Source of the DNA: an uncultured Pelagibacteraceae bacterium
GTDB lineage: Bacteria > Pseudomonadota > Alphaproteobacteria > Pelagibacterales > Pelagibacteraceae
Assembly: GCA_902516625.1 (NCBI GenBank)
Contig: CABXYU010000003.1
Span: forward strand, 18,312 to 82,311
DNA length: 64,000 bases
Reading direction: 5' to 3'
Positions 9,346-18,886 of the stretch are shown piece after piece. Numbering within the stretch: the stretch's first letter is position 1; the number at the start of each line of letters is the position of its first letter. Below the pieces are notes generated by a model. It had not been told where the DNA came from. It saw only the letters and a program-made list of their open reading frames with translations, and did no database searches. The translations under genes and the position numbers were made by a program.

Positions 9346-10083
9346 TTAATTTGGAATCTTACAAACTGGAATTGGCTCCATTTTATGCAAGTTTTGATTT
9401 CGAATTTTTTCGTATTGTCCTCTATGGGGTGAGTTTGGATTGGCCATAGCATCTTCAAGTTCTACATATTTAAAACCTAATTGACCCTCATCTGTTCTTC
9501 CATCGTCCCATAGACCATCTGTAGGTGGAGCATCTATTATTTCCTTCAATATACCAAGCTCCTTTCCTAACTCCCATACCTCTGTTTTATTACAGTCTGC
9601 AATTGGAGATATATCAACTCCACCATCACCATATTTTGTATAAAAACCAACACCAAAATCCTCCACTTTGTTTCCGGTTCCCACAACTATACCTTTGTTA
9701 GCAGCCGCAACTTGATAAAGCGTAGTCATTCTTAGCCTAGCCCTTGAATTAGCAAAGCCATGCTCATTATCAAACTTATTTAAAGTAGATGAAAATGTCT
9801 CAAATAATTTGTCTAGACTTAAAGTATGTGCTTCAACGTTTTTAAATTTTTTAACTAACCATTCTTGATGTTTTAAACTTAAGTCGTGTTGACTTTCTTT
9901 TTGTTTAATTGGCATAGTTAGAACAATTGTTTTTAACCCAGTCATAGCACTTAAAGTACTTGATACAGAAGAATCTATTCCACCAGATATACCAATAATT
10001 AGAGACTGTGCCTTAGTGGGCATTTGATCAACGTAATTTTTGATCCAATTTGAAATATATTCTATTTTTTCTGATGGGCTCAT
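9346..10083 (-). CDS. nadE: NH3-dependent NAD+ synthetase
   Basis: 245 residues, corresponding to the synthetase domain alone with no nitrilase/glutaminase domain. The ATP pyrophosphatase P-loop GISGGIDSSVSS lies near residue 29, and GTGNKVEDFGVGFYTKYGDGGVDISP forms the substrate and Mg site. It amidates deamido-NAD to NAD, using free ammonia in this single-domain form. It lies upstream of cysS on the same strand with a 45-base gap that contains a short hairpin without a T run. Confidence 0.95.
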   Translation of the reverse strand: MSPSEKIEYISNWIKNYVDQMPTKAQSLIIGISGGIDSSVSSTLSAMTGLKTIVLTMPIKQKESQHDLSLKHQEWLVKKFKNVEAHTLSLDKLFETFSSTLNKFDNEHGFANSRARLRMTTLYQVAAANKGIVVGTGNKVEDFGVGFYTKYGDGGVDISPIADCNKTEVWELGKELGILKEIIDAPPTDGLWDDGRTDEGQLGFKYVELEDAMANPNSPHRGQYEKIRNQNLHKMEPIPVCKIPN

Positions 10084-10122
10084 ATAATCCTATATAATAA
10101 CCTTACCTTATAAAACAATGGC

Positions 10123-11502
10123 TTAAGATGCCGCTTGAATAGCATTTTTGGAATAGCTGCTATTCTTTTTAATCTCATCTGAAATTAAAAAAGCTAGTTC
10201 TAATGCTTGATCTGCATTTAATCTAGGGTCACAGTGTGTGTGATATCTGCTTGATAAATCTTGATCTTGAATATTTTTTGCACCTCCAGTGCATTCAGTT
10301 ACGTTTTGACCAGTCATTTCGATATGCAATCCTCCAGCATAAGACCCTTCACTTTGATGCACTGCAAATACGTCCTTAACTTCTTTTAAAACATTATTGA
10401 AACGTCTTGTTTTATAACCTGTTGTTGATTTTATAGTATTTCCATGCATCGGATCACATGACCAAATTACATTAACACCTTCTTTTTTAATTCCCCTAAT
10501 AAGTTTTGGTAAATATTTTTCAACACTATCATGACCAAATCTTGATATTAAGGTAATTTTACCTTTTTCATTTTTTGGATTTATCAAATTACAGATCTTT
10601 ACAATTTCATCAGGTTTACTAGTCGGTCCACATTTAATTCCAATGGGATTTTCTATCCCTCTACAATACTCAACATGACCTCCTTCTAATTGTCTTGTTC
10701 TGTCACCGATCCAAACAAAATGCGCTGAAGTTGCATGGTGTTCGCCCGTTGTTGAGTCGATCCTTGTCATACTTTCTTCAAAAGGCAAATGTAATGCTTC
10801 ATGAGATGTCCAAAAATTTACTGTCTTAAGTCTTCTGTTAAATTCTGAATTAATTCCACAAGCATCCATAAATGCTAAAGCATCTGCAATCTTATCCTCT
10901 AGTTCTTTAAATTTTTTTGCTTGAGGACTTTTTTTAATATATCCCAAATTCCATAAGTGAACCTTTTTTAAATCTGCAAATCCACCATGCGAGAATGCTC
11001 TTAAAAGATTTAATGTTGAAGCTGATTGAGAGTAAGCTCTAAAAAGTCTTTTAGGATCATGTTTTCTAGCCTTCTCGCTAAATTCTATTCCATTTACATT
11101 GTCACCAAGATAACTAGGAAGTTCTACATCACCTTGTTTTTCGGTAGGAGCACTTCTTGGTTTTGCAAACTGTCCTGCGATCCTTCCAAGCTTTATGACT
11201 GGTAATGAGGCTGAATAAGTTAATACTAAAGACATTTGTAGAATAACTTTAAAAGTATCTCTTATATTATCAGGATTAAATTCAGCAAAACTTTCAGCAC
11301 AATCTCCGCCTTGAAGTAAAAATGCTTTTCCATCAACTACTTCTGCTAATTGTTGTTTTAGATGTCTTGTTTCACCAGCAAATACAAGTGGAGGAAAAGT
11401 TTTCATTTTATTTAAAACTTGATCCAATTCTTTTTTATCCAGATATTCTGGAATATGTTTGACTGGATATTTTCTCCAACTATTAATTTTCCAATTTTTC
11501 AT
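10123..11502 (-). CDS. 3-deoxy-7-phosphoheptulonate synthase, class II
   Basis: 459 residues from the ATG at 11502; the ORF-track start at 11508 is a TTG two codons earlier. This is the plant/Mycobacterium-type (AroA-II) DAHP synthase, not the E. coli type: WKINSWRKYPVKHIPEY at the N terminus, LQGGDCAESFAEF, RIAGQFAKPRSAPTE, and the C-terminal TECTGGA..I...DLSSRYHTHCDPRLNADQ. It joins PEP and erythrose-4-phosphate as the first step of the shikimate pathway. It lies 35 bases downstream of glmS on the same strand. Confidence 0.96.
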   Translation of the reverse strand: MKNWKINSWRKYPVKHIPEYLDKKELDQVLNKMKTFPPLVFAGETRHLKQQLAEVVDGKAFLLQGGDCAESFAEFNPDNIRDTFKVILQMSLVLTYSASLPVIKLGRIAGQFAKPRSAPTEKQGDVELPSYLGDNVNGIEFSEKARKHDPKRLFRAYSQSASTLNLLRAFSHGGFADLKKVHLWNLGYIKKSPQAKKFKELEDKIADALAFMDACGINSEFNRRLKTVNFWTSHEALHLPFEESMTRIDSTTGEHHATSAHFVWIGDRTRQLEGGHVEYCRGIENPIGIKCGPTSKPDEIVKICNLINPKNEKGKITLISRFGHDSVEKYLPKLIRGIKKEGVNVIWSCDPMHGNTIKSTTGYKTRRFNNVLKEVKDVFAVHQSEGSYAGGLHIEMTGQNVTECTGGAKNIQDQDLSSRYHTHCDPRLNADQALELAFLISDEIKKNSSYSKNAIQAAS

Positions 11503-11537
11503 GTTCAACTCACGATTGTTGTATCAGAGTTTTCTTA

Positions 11538-13358
11538 TTATTCAACGGTTACAGATTTAGCTAAATTTCTAGGCTTATCTATATCTAATCCTTTTTTTAA
11601 AGCCGAATAATAAGCTAGTTTTTGGAGCGGTATAGTTAGAAGGAATGGTAAAAGATCCTCATTTGTACTCTCAACTTCAATTGTTTCCCAAATATTTTCA
11701 GAAATAATTTCATCACTGCTTTTATTTGTAATTAATAAAACTTTCGCTCCTCTAGCGATTACTTCCTGCATATTTGAAATTGTTTTTTTGTAATAATTAT
11801 CTCTTGGAGCTAAGACTACTACTGGCATACCCTCCTCAATTAAAGCCAAAGGTCCATGTTTCATTTCGCCTGCTGGATAACCTTCAGCATGCACATAAGA
11901 TAATTCCTTCAATTTTAATGCACCTTCTAATGCAATAGGATAAGAGAAGCCTCTACCTAAAAACATAGATCCTTTTGCATCATTAAAAGTGCTAGACACA
12001 TTTTGGATTTTATTGTCTGTTAATAAAGTTTTTTCGATCAATTTAGGTAATTCTTTTAAATCATTTAATTTTTTGGAAAGTTCTTTGTTTTCTAAATCGC
12101 CTCTTAATAATGCCAGTTTCAAGGCTAAAATGTACAATATAAGAATTTGACCTAAGAAAGCTTTGGTAGAAGCAACCCCGATTTCGGTGCCACAATGAAT
12201 AGGTAGAACAAACTCTGAATCTCTAGCTATAGAGCTTTCAATAACATTAACTACAGCGCAAGTTTTCATACTATTTTTCTTACATAAATCTAAGGCTGCA
12301 TAAGTATCTGCTGTTTCCCCAGATTGAGAAACGAAAACATACAAGGTATCTTTTTTAAATCTATTTTTCCTGTATCTAAATTCAGAGGCAATATCGACAT
12401 TAACGTCAAGAGAGGTTAATTCCTCAAACCAATATTTAGCCATCAAACATGAATGGTAAGCTGTACCACAACCAATTAAAGTAACCGCAGAAATTTCATT
12501 TTTTTTCCATGGAATATTATAAATATTTATATTGTTATTAGCTGAATCAATATATTCCTTTATTCCATTTTTAAGAGTAATTGGCTGTTCTTCAATTTCT
12601 TTAGCCATAAAATGTTTATAATCACCTTTGTCATATTTTTCATCTTCACTTGATAATTCTAAAACTTTTTTGTTAATCTTAGTTCCATCTTCACTAAAAA
12701 ATTCAACATGATCTTTTTTAATAACACAAAATTCTCCATCATTAAGATAAGTAATTTTGTTTGTCATTGACTTTAGAGCATAAGAGTCTGATCCTAAATA
12801 ATTTTCGTTTGGACCATAACCAACTGCCAAAGGTGAGCCTCTTCTTGCACCCACAATTAAATCAGGTTGGTCTTTAAATATTATTCCCAAAGCAAAACTT
12901 CCATGAAGGGCTTTCAAAGTTTTCTTTATCGAATTAACAATATTTTCTGTTTTTAAATTTTCTGTGATTAAATGAACTATCACTTCAGTATCAGTTTGAG
13001 ATTTAAACTTGTGACCTTTACTTACTAAAAATTTCTTTAACAAAGTTGAATTTTCAATAATACCATTATGAACAACTGAAACATTTTGTGATGAGTGTGG
13101 ATGTGCATTTATACTATTTGGTAATCCATGAGTAGCCCATCTTACATGTCCAATACCAATATTACCTTCCATATTTTGAACTAAGGAATTTTTTTCAAGA
13201 TTTTTTACTCTACCCTCCGATTTAATTTCGTTAATAAATCCATTCGAGAGAGTTGCAATTCCAGCTGAGTCATACCCTCTATATTCGAGTTTTTTTAAAG
13301 AGCTAATAATTGTAGCCGAGACTGACTTATTACTATTGATACCTATAATTCCACACAT
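11538..13358 (-). CDS. glmS: Glutamine--fructose-6-phosphate aminotransferase (isomerizing)
   Basis: 606 residues, the normal GlmS length. Met1 is followed by the nucleophile Cys2 (MCGIIGI); the glutaminase domain (1-240) has HVRWATHG and VVHNGIIEN; two SIS isomerase domains follow (ESGETADT-type FVSQSGETADTYAAL, and SYVHAEGYPAGEMKHGPLAL); the protein ends KSVTVE. It makes glucosamine-6-phosphate for peptidoglycan and LPS. The GlmU-like acetyltransferase gene lies two bases upstream on the same strand, placing two steps of UDP-GlcNAc synthesis together. Confidence 0.98.
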   Translation of the reverse strand: MCGIIGINSNKSVSATIISSLKKLEYRGYDSAGIATLSNGFINEIKSEGRVKNLEKNSLVQNMEGNIGIGHVRWATHGLPNSINAHPHSSQNVSVVHNGIIENSTLLKKFLVSKGHKFKSQTDTEVIVHLITENLKTENIVNSIKKTLKALHGSFALGIIFKDQPDLIVGARRGSPLAVGYGPNENYLGSDSYALKSMTNKITYLNDGEFCVIKKDHVEFFSEDGTKINKKVLELSSEDEKYDKGDYKHFMAKEIEEQPITLKNGIKEYIDSANNNINIYNIPWKKNEISAVTLIGCGTAYHSCLMAKYWFEELTSLDVNVDIASEFRYRKNRFKKDTLYVFVSQSGETADTYAALDLCKKNSMKTCAVVNVIESSIARDSEFVLPIHCGTEIGVASTKAFLGQILILYILALKLALLRGDLENKELSKKLNDLKELPKLIEKTLLTDNKIQNVSSTFNDAKGSMFLGRGFSYPIALEGALKLKELSYVHAEGYPAGEMKHGPLALIEEGMPVVVLAPRDNYYKKTISNMQEVIARGAKVLLITNKSSDEIISENIWETIEVESTNEDLLPFLLTIPLQKLAYYSALKKGLDIDKPRNLAKSVTVE

Positions 13359-13360
13359 AA

Positions 13361-13978
13361 TTATTTCTTTTTATAATTTCTCACTTCAGTTTGTAAACTT
13401 CTAGTTAATGCTAATGACTTTTTTCTTACATTTTTTGTTATCACTGATCCAGCTCCAACCACACTACTTGCTCCAATAATTATGGGAGCCACTAAGGAAG
13501 AATTAGATCCGATAAATACATTATCTTTTATGTTTGTTCTGTTTTTGTTTATCCCATCGTAATTACATGTAATAGTTCCAGCACCTACATTGACAGATTT
13601 TCCAATTTTACTGTCGCCTATATATGAAAGATGACTTACTTTTGATTTTTTTCCAATAGTACTTTTTTTAATTTCAACAAAGTTGCCTACTTTAGAGCCT
13701 TCTTTAAGAATTACTCCTGGTCTTATTCTAGCATAAGGTCCTATATCAACTTTGTTTTCTATTCTACAATTTTCTAAATGTGAAAAAGATTTGATTGTTA
13801 CATTATTACCAATTTTTACTTTTGGTCCAAAAACTACATAAGGCTCTATGGTTACATTTTTTCCAATTTTAGTATCTTTTGAAAAATAAATTGTCTCTGG
13901 CCCCAACATTTTAACACCAGACTTTAAAAATTTATTTCTCAGTCTGTTTTGTTGTTTTTGTAAATTTAATTGCTTCAT
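13361..13978 (-). CDS. glmU: GlmU-like glucosamine-1-phosphate acetyltransferase, C-terminal domain only
   Basis: 205 residues covering only the left-handed beta-helix half of GlmU (E. coli residues from about 235 on). Hexapeptide repeats run almost throughout (KIGKNVTIEPYVVFGPKVKIG), and the acetyl-CoA site is intact: ARIRPGVIL, GNFVEIKKSTIG, SHLSYIGD, VNVGAGTITCNYDG with the catalytic His, Tyr and Asn. The N-terminal uridylyltransferase domain (LxGGxGTRM) is absent; upstream are only 71 bases before the divergent gph. It is expected to acetylate glucosamine-1-phosphate, but a separate enzyme must add UMP. It sits two bases upstream of glmS. Confidence 0.85.
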   Translation of the reverse strand: MKQLNLQKQQNRLRNKFLKSGVKMLGPETIYFSKDTKIGKNVTIEPYVVFGPKVKIGNNVTIKSFSHLENCRIENKVDIGPYARIRPGVILKEGSKVGNFVEIKKSTIGKKSKVSHLSYIGDSKIGKSVNVGAGTITCNYDGINKNRTNIKDNVFIGSNSSLVAPIIIGASSVVGAGSVITKNVRKKSLALTRSLQTEVRNYKKK

Positions 13979-14049
13979 CTAGTAAATTCTTTATATTAAG
14001 TATATATTTTTCTTAATTCACAAAATATTTCTTAAAAATACTTTTGATT

Positions 14050-14733
14050 ATGGCACAACAATACACAATTCTTTTTGATTTAGATGGTACTCTTGTCGAT
14101 ACAGCACCTGATTTAATGCGTGCACATAATCACGTAATGAAAAAATTTGGTTATCCTACAAAATCAACCAATGAGATAAGAAATTTAGTTGGCCAAGGTG
14201 CTGGAGCCATGCTTGGAAGATCTATTTGGGGTCAAGCAAAAAAAGAATTTAGTAAAGTGCAAGATGAAAAAGTTAAGAAAGACATGGTTAACGACTTTGT
14301 TGATTTTTACGGAAAAAACATTGTAAATGAAAGTACTCTTATAAAAGGCGTAAAAGAATTTTTATCTTGGTGTAAAAAAAGAAAAATTTCAATGGGTGTT
14401 TGTACTAATAAACAAGAACATCTAGCGATTGATCTTTTAAAAAAAATTGGTATTTACAATTTTTTTGATTATGTCGCTGGTCATAATACATTTCAATATT
14501 GTAAACCAGACCCAAGACACTTAACCTCTGTAATAGAAATATTAGGTGGTGACATCAAAAAATCTTTAATGATAGGTGATAGTGAAACAGATGCTAATGC
14601 AGCACAAAATGCTGGAATACCTGTTATCTTATTAGAAGATGGCTACACAGAAAAGAATACAAGCGAAATATATCACAATCACTTAATAAAAGACTTTGTG
14701 GGTATTGAAAAAATTGTATTAAGATATCTTTAA
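14050..14733 (+). CDS. gph: Phosphoglycolate phosphatase-like HAD hydrolase
   Basis: 227 residues from the ATG at 14050; the ORF-track start at 14044 is a TTG two codons upstream. HAD motif I is FDLDGTLVDTAPDL with the nucleophile Asp, motif II is the Thr of GVCTNK, the Lys is in YCKPDPRHL, and motif IV is MIGDSETDANAAQNAG. The cap is the helical C1 type found in Gph, which removes phosphate from 2-phosphoglycolate. Substrate specificity within HADs is hard to read from sequence. It is divergent from the glmU-like gene. Confidence 0.8.
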   Translation: MAQQYTILFDLDGTLVDTAPDLMRAHNHVMKKFGYPTKSTNEIRNLVGQGAGAMLGRSIWGQAKKEFSKVQDEKVKKDMVNDFVDFYGKNIVNESTLIKGVKEFLSWCKKRKISMGVCTNKQEHLAIDLLKKIGIYNFFDYVAGHNTFQYCKPDPRHLTSVIEILGGDIKKSLMIGDSETDANAAQNAGIPVILLEDGYTEKNTSEIYHNHLIKDFVGIEKIVLRYL

Positions 14734-14787
14734 TATTGATTATTTTTTTTTAACTATTAAAAACAATTTCGAAAGTTAGGAGTTTTT

Positions 14788-16290
14788 TTGATAGTACATA
14801 AAGTAAAAGTTTATCCATCTAAAATTCATCTTCCAAAGAAAAACCAGCTTGCTTGGAAAATAGCAGAGATAGCTAGTGATAATGCAAAATTAAGTGGGGA
14901 TGCAATTGAAATGGTTATTAATAGAATTATTGATAATGCTTCAGTAGCAATTGCATCTTTAAACAGACGTCCTGTAATTTCATCGCGAGAAATGGCGCTC
15001 AAACATTCTAGAAAAAATGGTGCTACTTTATTTGGTGTAAATAAAAAATTAAAATTTGATTGTGAATGGGCTGCTTGGTCTAATGGTACTGCAGTAAGAG
15101 AACTAGATTTTCATGATACGTTTTTAGCTGAAGACTATAGTCATCCTGGAGACAACATACCTCCACTTATAAGTGTTGCACAACAAAAGAAGAAAAGTGG
15201 TTTAGATCTTTTAAGAGGAATTATCACTGCATATGAAGTTCAAGTAAATTTAGTAAAAGGAATTTGTTTACACAAACATAAAGTTGATCATATTGCTCAC
15301 TTGGGTCCTAGTGTGGCTGCTGGTCTTGGAACAATGTTAAGATTAAATACAGAAACAATTTATCAAGCAATTCAACAAGCCTTGCATACAACTGTATCAA
15401 CAAGACAATCAAGAAAAGGAGAAATTTCCAGTTGGAAAGCTTATGCTCCAGCTCATGCAGGAAAACTTGCAATAGAAGCAGTTGATAGGGTGATGCGAGG
15501 TGAAGGAGCTCCAAGCCCAATATATGAGGGAGAGGATAGTGTGATAGCGAGAATATTAGATGGAAAAAAAGCACTTTATAGTGTTCCATTACCCAAAAAA
15601 GGAGAGATCAAAAAAGCAATACTTGAAACTTATACAAAAGAATATTCTGCTGAATATCAGTCTCAAGCTTTAATTGATTTAGCAAAAAAACTTAAAAAAA
15701 AAATTTCAAATTTAAATCTAATAAAAAAAATTGATATCTATACTAGTCATCATACTCATTACGTGATTGGAACGGGTGCTAATGATCCTCAAAAAATGGA
15801 TCCTTATGCTAGTAGAGAAACCTTAGATCACTCTATTATGTATATTTTTGCTGTAGCTTTAGAAGATGGTAGCTGGCATCATGTAAAATCTTATACAAAA
15901 GAAAGAGCGAAAAGAAAAAGTACGATTAAGATTTGGCAATCAATTAAAACCCACGAGGATAAAAAATGGACTAAAAAGTATCATGACCCAAACCCAAAAA
16001 AAAAATCATTTGGTGCTAAAGTAGTAATCACACTTAAAAGCGGTAAGAAAATAACAGAACAACAAGACAAAGCCGATGCCCATCCTTATGGCTCAAGACC
16101 ATTTAAAAGACAAAATTATATAAATAAATTTTTAACTTTGACAGAGAGTATTTTAAGTAAAAAAGAAAGTGATAGATTTTTAAAAACAGTGCAAAATCTT
16201 AAAAAATTGAAGCCAGGTGAACTTGATAAATTGAATATTGAAGTAAGAAAAAGTAAATTAAAAAAAAATTTAAAAAAAGGGATTTTTTAA
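14788..16290 (+). CDS. prpD: 2-methylcitrate dehydratase (MmgE/PrpD family)
   Basis: 500 residues starting at a TTG at 14788. A good Shine-Dalgarno AGGAG lies five bases before it, and the next ATG in frame is about 40 codons in, past the conserved start, so TTG is chosen. MmgE/PrpD features include [42 protein letters not shown] and [14 protein letters not shown]. With prpB and prpC directly behind, the role is dehydration of 2-methylcitrate to 2-methylaconitate in propionate oxidation. Confidence 0.92.
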   Translation: MIVHKVKVYPSKIHLPKKNQLAWKIAEIASDNAKLSGDAIEMVINRIIDNASVAIASLNRRPVISSREMALKHSRKNGATLFGVNKKLKFDCEWAAWSNGTAVRELDFHDTFLAEDYSHPGDNIPPLISVAQQKKKSGLDLLRGIITAYEVQVNLVKGICLHKHKVDHIAHLGPSVAAGLGTMLRLNTETIYQAIQQALHTTVSTRQSRKGEISSWKAYAPAHAGKLAIEAVDRVMRGEGAPSPIYEGEDSVIARILDGKKALYSVPLPKKGEIKKAILETYTKEYSAEYQSQALIDLAKKLKKKISNLNLIKKIDIYTSHHTHYVIGTGANDPQKMDPYASRETLDHSIMYIFAVALEDGSWHHVKSYTKERAKRKSTIKIWQSIKTHEDKKWTKKYHDPNPKKKSFGAKVVITLKSGKKITEQQDKADAHPYGSRPFKRQNYINKFLTLTESILSKKESDRFLKTVQNLKKLKPGELDKLNIEVRKSKLKKNLKKGIF

Positions 16291-17186
16291 TGCATTTCGT
16301 CGAAAAAGAACCTCCTCAAAAAAGAATTGACTTTAATAATAAGCTTAAATCAAAAAAAATTTTAAGAGTTCCTGGGGCTTTCAATCCCCTAACAGCAAAA
16401 TTAATTGAGGAAATTGGTTATGATGCTGTTTATGTTTCAGGTGGAGTAATGGCAAATGATCTTGGTTTCCCAGATATAGGTTTAACGACATTACAAGATG
16501 TTAGTACACGTTCATACTTAATTTCAAGAGTTACAAATCTTCCAACTATTGTCGATATTGATACAGGTTTTAAATCTTGTAAAGAAACGATTGAAACTTT
16601 TGAAGAGTTTGGAATTTCTGCAGTGCACTTGGAAGATCAAATTGAAAGAAAAAGATGTGGTCATTTAGATAATAAAGAATTAATAACTACTGACTCCATG
16701 GTTAAAAAAATTAAGGAATGTGTTTCAGCTAGAAAAGATGAAAATTTTAAAATTATCGCAAGGTCTGACGCAAAAAGTGTTGAAGGAATTGATAAAATGA
16801 TTGAAAGATGTAAAGCCTATATAGATGCAGGTGCTGAAATTATTTTTCCAGAAGCTCTTCAAGATGAAAAAGATTTTGAAAAAGTAAGAAAAAAATTATC
16901 GTGTTATTTACTGGCAAATATGACTGAGTTTGGTAAATCGAAATTATTTAATTATAAAGAGCTTGAAAACTTTGGTTATAATATTGTTATTTATCCAGTA
17001 ACGACACAGAGATTGGCCATGAAAAATGTTGAAGATGGATTAAGGGACATTTATGCAAATGGACATCAAAATAATATTATTGATAAAATGCAAACCAGAA
17101 AAAGACTTTATGAACTTGTCGATTACGAAAAATATAACAGTTTAGATGAAAAAATTTATAATTTTAGCACTGAGGGGCATGAATAA
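16290..17186 (+). CDS. prpB: 2-methylisocitrate lyase
   Basis: 298 residues of the isocitrate lyase/PEP mutase superfamily. LRVPGAFNPLTAKLIEEIGYDAVYVSGG forms the N-terminal barrel, DIDTGF binds Mg, and RKRCGHLDNKELIT is the catalytic loop with the Cys base (KRCGH). It cleaves methylisocitrate to pyruvate and succinate. It overlaps prpD and prpC by one base each (TAATG at both ends), so the three genes form a translationally coupled operon. Confidence 0.95.
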   Translation: MHFVEKEPPQKRIDFNNKLKSKKILRVPGAFNPLTAKLIEEIGYDAVYVSGGVMANDLGFPDIGLTTLQDVSTRSYLISRVTNLPTIVDIDTGFKSCKETIETFEEFGISAVHLEDQIERKRCGHLDNKELITTDSMVKKIKECVSARKDENFKIIARSDAKSVEGIDKMIERCKAYIDAGAEIIFPEALQDEKDFEKVRKKLSCYLLANMTEFGKSKLFNYKELENFGYNIVIYPVTTQRLAMKNVEDGLRDIYANGHQNNIIDKMQTRKRLYELVDYEKYNSLDEKIYNFSTEGHE

Positions 17187-18310
17187 TGACGGATGAAATA
17201 AAAAAAGGTTTATTAGGCATAGTAGTAGATGAGACAGAAGTATCTAAGGTAATGCCAGAAATTAATTCTCTTACTTACAGAGGATATGCGGCGCAAGATT
17301 TATGTGAATATTGTAGATTTGAAGAAGTAGCTTATTTAATTTTAAATAAAGATTTACCGAACTCAATCCAACTTAGAAAATTTGAAAAAGAGGAAAAAAC
17401 AAATAGAGACCTATCAACCGATTTATATTCCATAATAAAACGTATGCCAAAAAAATCACATCCAATGGATGTTGCGAGAACTGCGGTAAGTATATTGGGG
17501 TTGGAAGATAAAGAAACTACAGACTCATCCCCAGAAGCAAATATGAGAAAAGCCATTAGAATTTTAGCCAAAACACCCACGGCTCTTGCTGCATTTTATA
17601 GACTTAGAAAGGGAAAAAAGATAATAAAGCCAAAAAAAGATTTAAGTATTGCTGAGAACTTTTTTTACATGTGTTTTGGTAAAGTTCCTCAAAAAGAAAT
17701 AGTTAAAGCATTCGATGTATCATTAATATTATATGCAGAGCATAGTTTTAATGTTTCAACATTCACAGCAAGAACAATCACATCAAGTTTATCAGATATA
17801 CATGGTGCCATAACAGGAGCTATTGCCAGTTTAAAAGGTCCATTACACGGTGGCGCCAATGAGGAAGTTATGCACATGATGAATAAGATCAAAAAACCAG
17901 AAAATGCCTTAAAATGGATTAATGATGCTTTAAAAAATAAAGAAGTTGTTATGGGATTTGGTCATAGAGTTTATAAATCTGGAGATTCTAGAGTTCCAAC
18001 AATGAGAAAATATTTTGCAAAAGTTGCTAAGATTAAGAAGGATAAAAAGTTTGAAAAAATTTATGACATAGTTGAAAAAGTAATGATTGATAGAAAAAAT
18101 ATTCATCCTAATGTTGATTATCCAACAGGTCCTACGTATCATCTAATGGGTTTCGATACAGACTTTTTCACACCCATTTTTGTAATTTCAAGAATAACTG
18201 GTTGGTCTGCACATATTATGGAACAACATGCAGCAAATAAATTGATCAGACCTCTTGCAAGTTATAAAGGTAACCAACATAGAAAAGTTGTTCAGCTTAA
18301 TCAAAGATAA
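17186..18310 (+). CDS. prpC: 2-methylcitrate synthase
   Basis: 374 residues, the short citrate-synthase type used for PrpC. The catalytic residues are seen as ASLKGPLHGGANEEVMHM (His), GFGHRVYKSGDSRVP (His) and PTGPTYHLMGFDTDFFTPIF (Asp). It condenses propionyl-CoA with oxaloacetate. Operon position settles methylcitrate over citrate synthase. No propionyl-CoA synthetase gene (prpE) follows; propionyl-CoA must come from elsewhere, for example DMSP or branched-chain breakdown. The last ten bases overlap the end of the convergent nitroreductase gene. Confidence 0.93.
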   Translation: MTDEIKKGLLGIVVDETEVSKVMPEINSLTYRGYAAQDLCEYCRFEEVAYLILNKDLPNSIQLRKFEKEEKTNRDLSTDLYSIIKRMPKKSHPMDVARTAVSILGLEDKETTDSSPEANMRKAIRILAKTPTALAAFYRLRKGKKIIKPKKDLSIAENFFYMCFGKVPQKEIVKAFDVSLILYAEHSFNVSTFTARTITSSLSDIHGAITGAIASLKGPLHGGANEEVMHMMNKIKKPENALKWINDALKNKEVVMGFGHRVYKSGDSRVPTMRKYFAKVAKIKKDKKFEKIYDIVEKVMIDRKNIHPNVDYPTGPTYHLMGFDTDFFTPIFVISRITGWSAHIMEQHAANKLIRPLASYKGNQHRKVVQLNQR

Positions 18311-18864
18311 CTGATAATTTTCTCCGGATCAGGTCTTTTTCTTTCACTAGGCTCTTCAGTTTTGTGACCGATATATATAAAACCTGATATCTTATCTTTA
18401 TTTTTTCGAGCCCCCAGATATTCTAGCATTTTATTGTTATAAGCATACCATTCAGTCAACCACTGAGAGGCATATCCAAGAGATTGAGCACAAGATAATA
18501 AATTCATGCATACTGCTCCTGAAGATAATATCATTTCCCACTCTGGTATTTTTGATTGTTCTACTGGAGTGGATAAAACAGCTATGACCAAAGAAGCTCT
18601 TTGTAATCTTTTAGATTCTATTTCAAGTTGGGTTTTGTTTGCATTTGGATTTTCTTTTTTAAATTCACTTAAAATAATTTCCTCATCAATAAATTTTAAT
18701 TTTTCACCTCTTATTACTTTTATTGTCCAAGGATTTAGTGCTCCGTGATCTGGTACTCTAATACCAGCTGATAAAATTTTTTTTAAATCCTCATCTGGAA
18801 CTGTTTTTGCCAACATCTTTCTAGCAAGTACAGATCTTCTTTTCTGGAAAAAATTAGTTTCCAT
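18301..18864 (-). CDS. Nitroreductase-family FMN oxidoreductase (YdjA-like)
   Basis: 187 residues. The N terminus FFQKRRSVLARKM with the Arg-Ser FMN-phosphate binding turn, RVPDHGALNPWTIKVI in place of the usual APS..N.QPW, GAVCMNLLSCAQSLGYASQWLTEW and GFIYIGH fit the minimal YdjA branch of the nitroreductase family: homodimeric, FMN-binding and NAD(P)H-dependent. The physiological substrate is unknown for most members. It overlaps prpC tail-to-tail by ten bases and lies downstream of nrdB on the same strand. Confidence 0.82.
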   Translation of the reverse strand: METNFFQKRRSVLARKMLAKTVPDEDLKKILSAGIRVPDHGALNPWTIKVIRGEKLKFIDEEIILSEFKKENPNANKTQLEIESKRLQRASLVIAVLSTPVEQSKIPEWEMILSSGAVCMNLLSCAQSLGYASQWLTEWYAYNNKMLEYLGARKNKDKISGFIYIGHKTEEPSERKRPDPEKIISYL

Positions 18865-18886
18865 TTATGATTTAAAGATTTTATTT

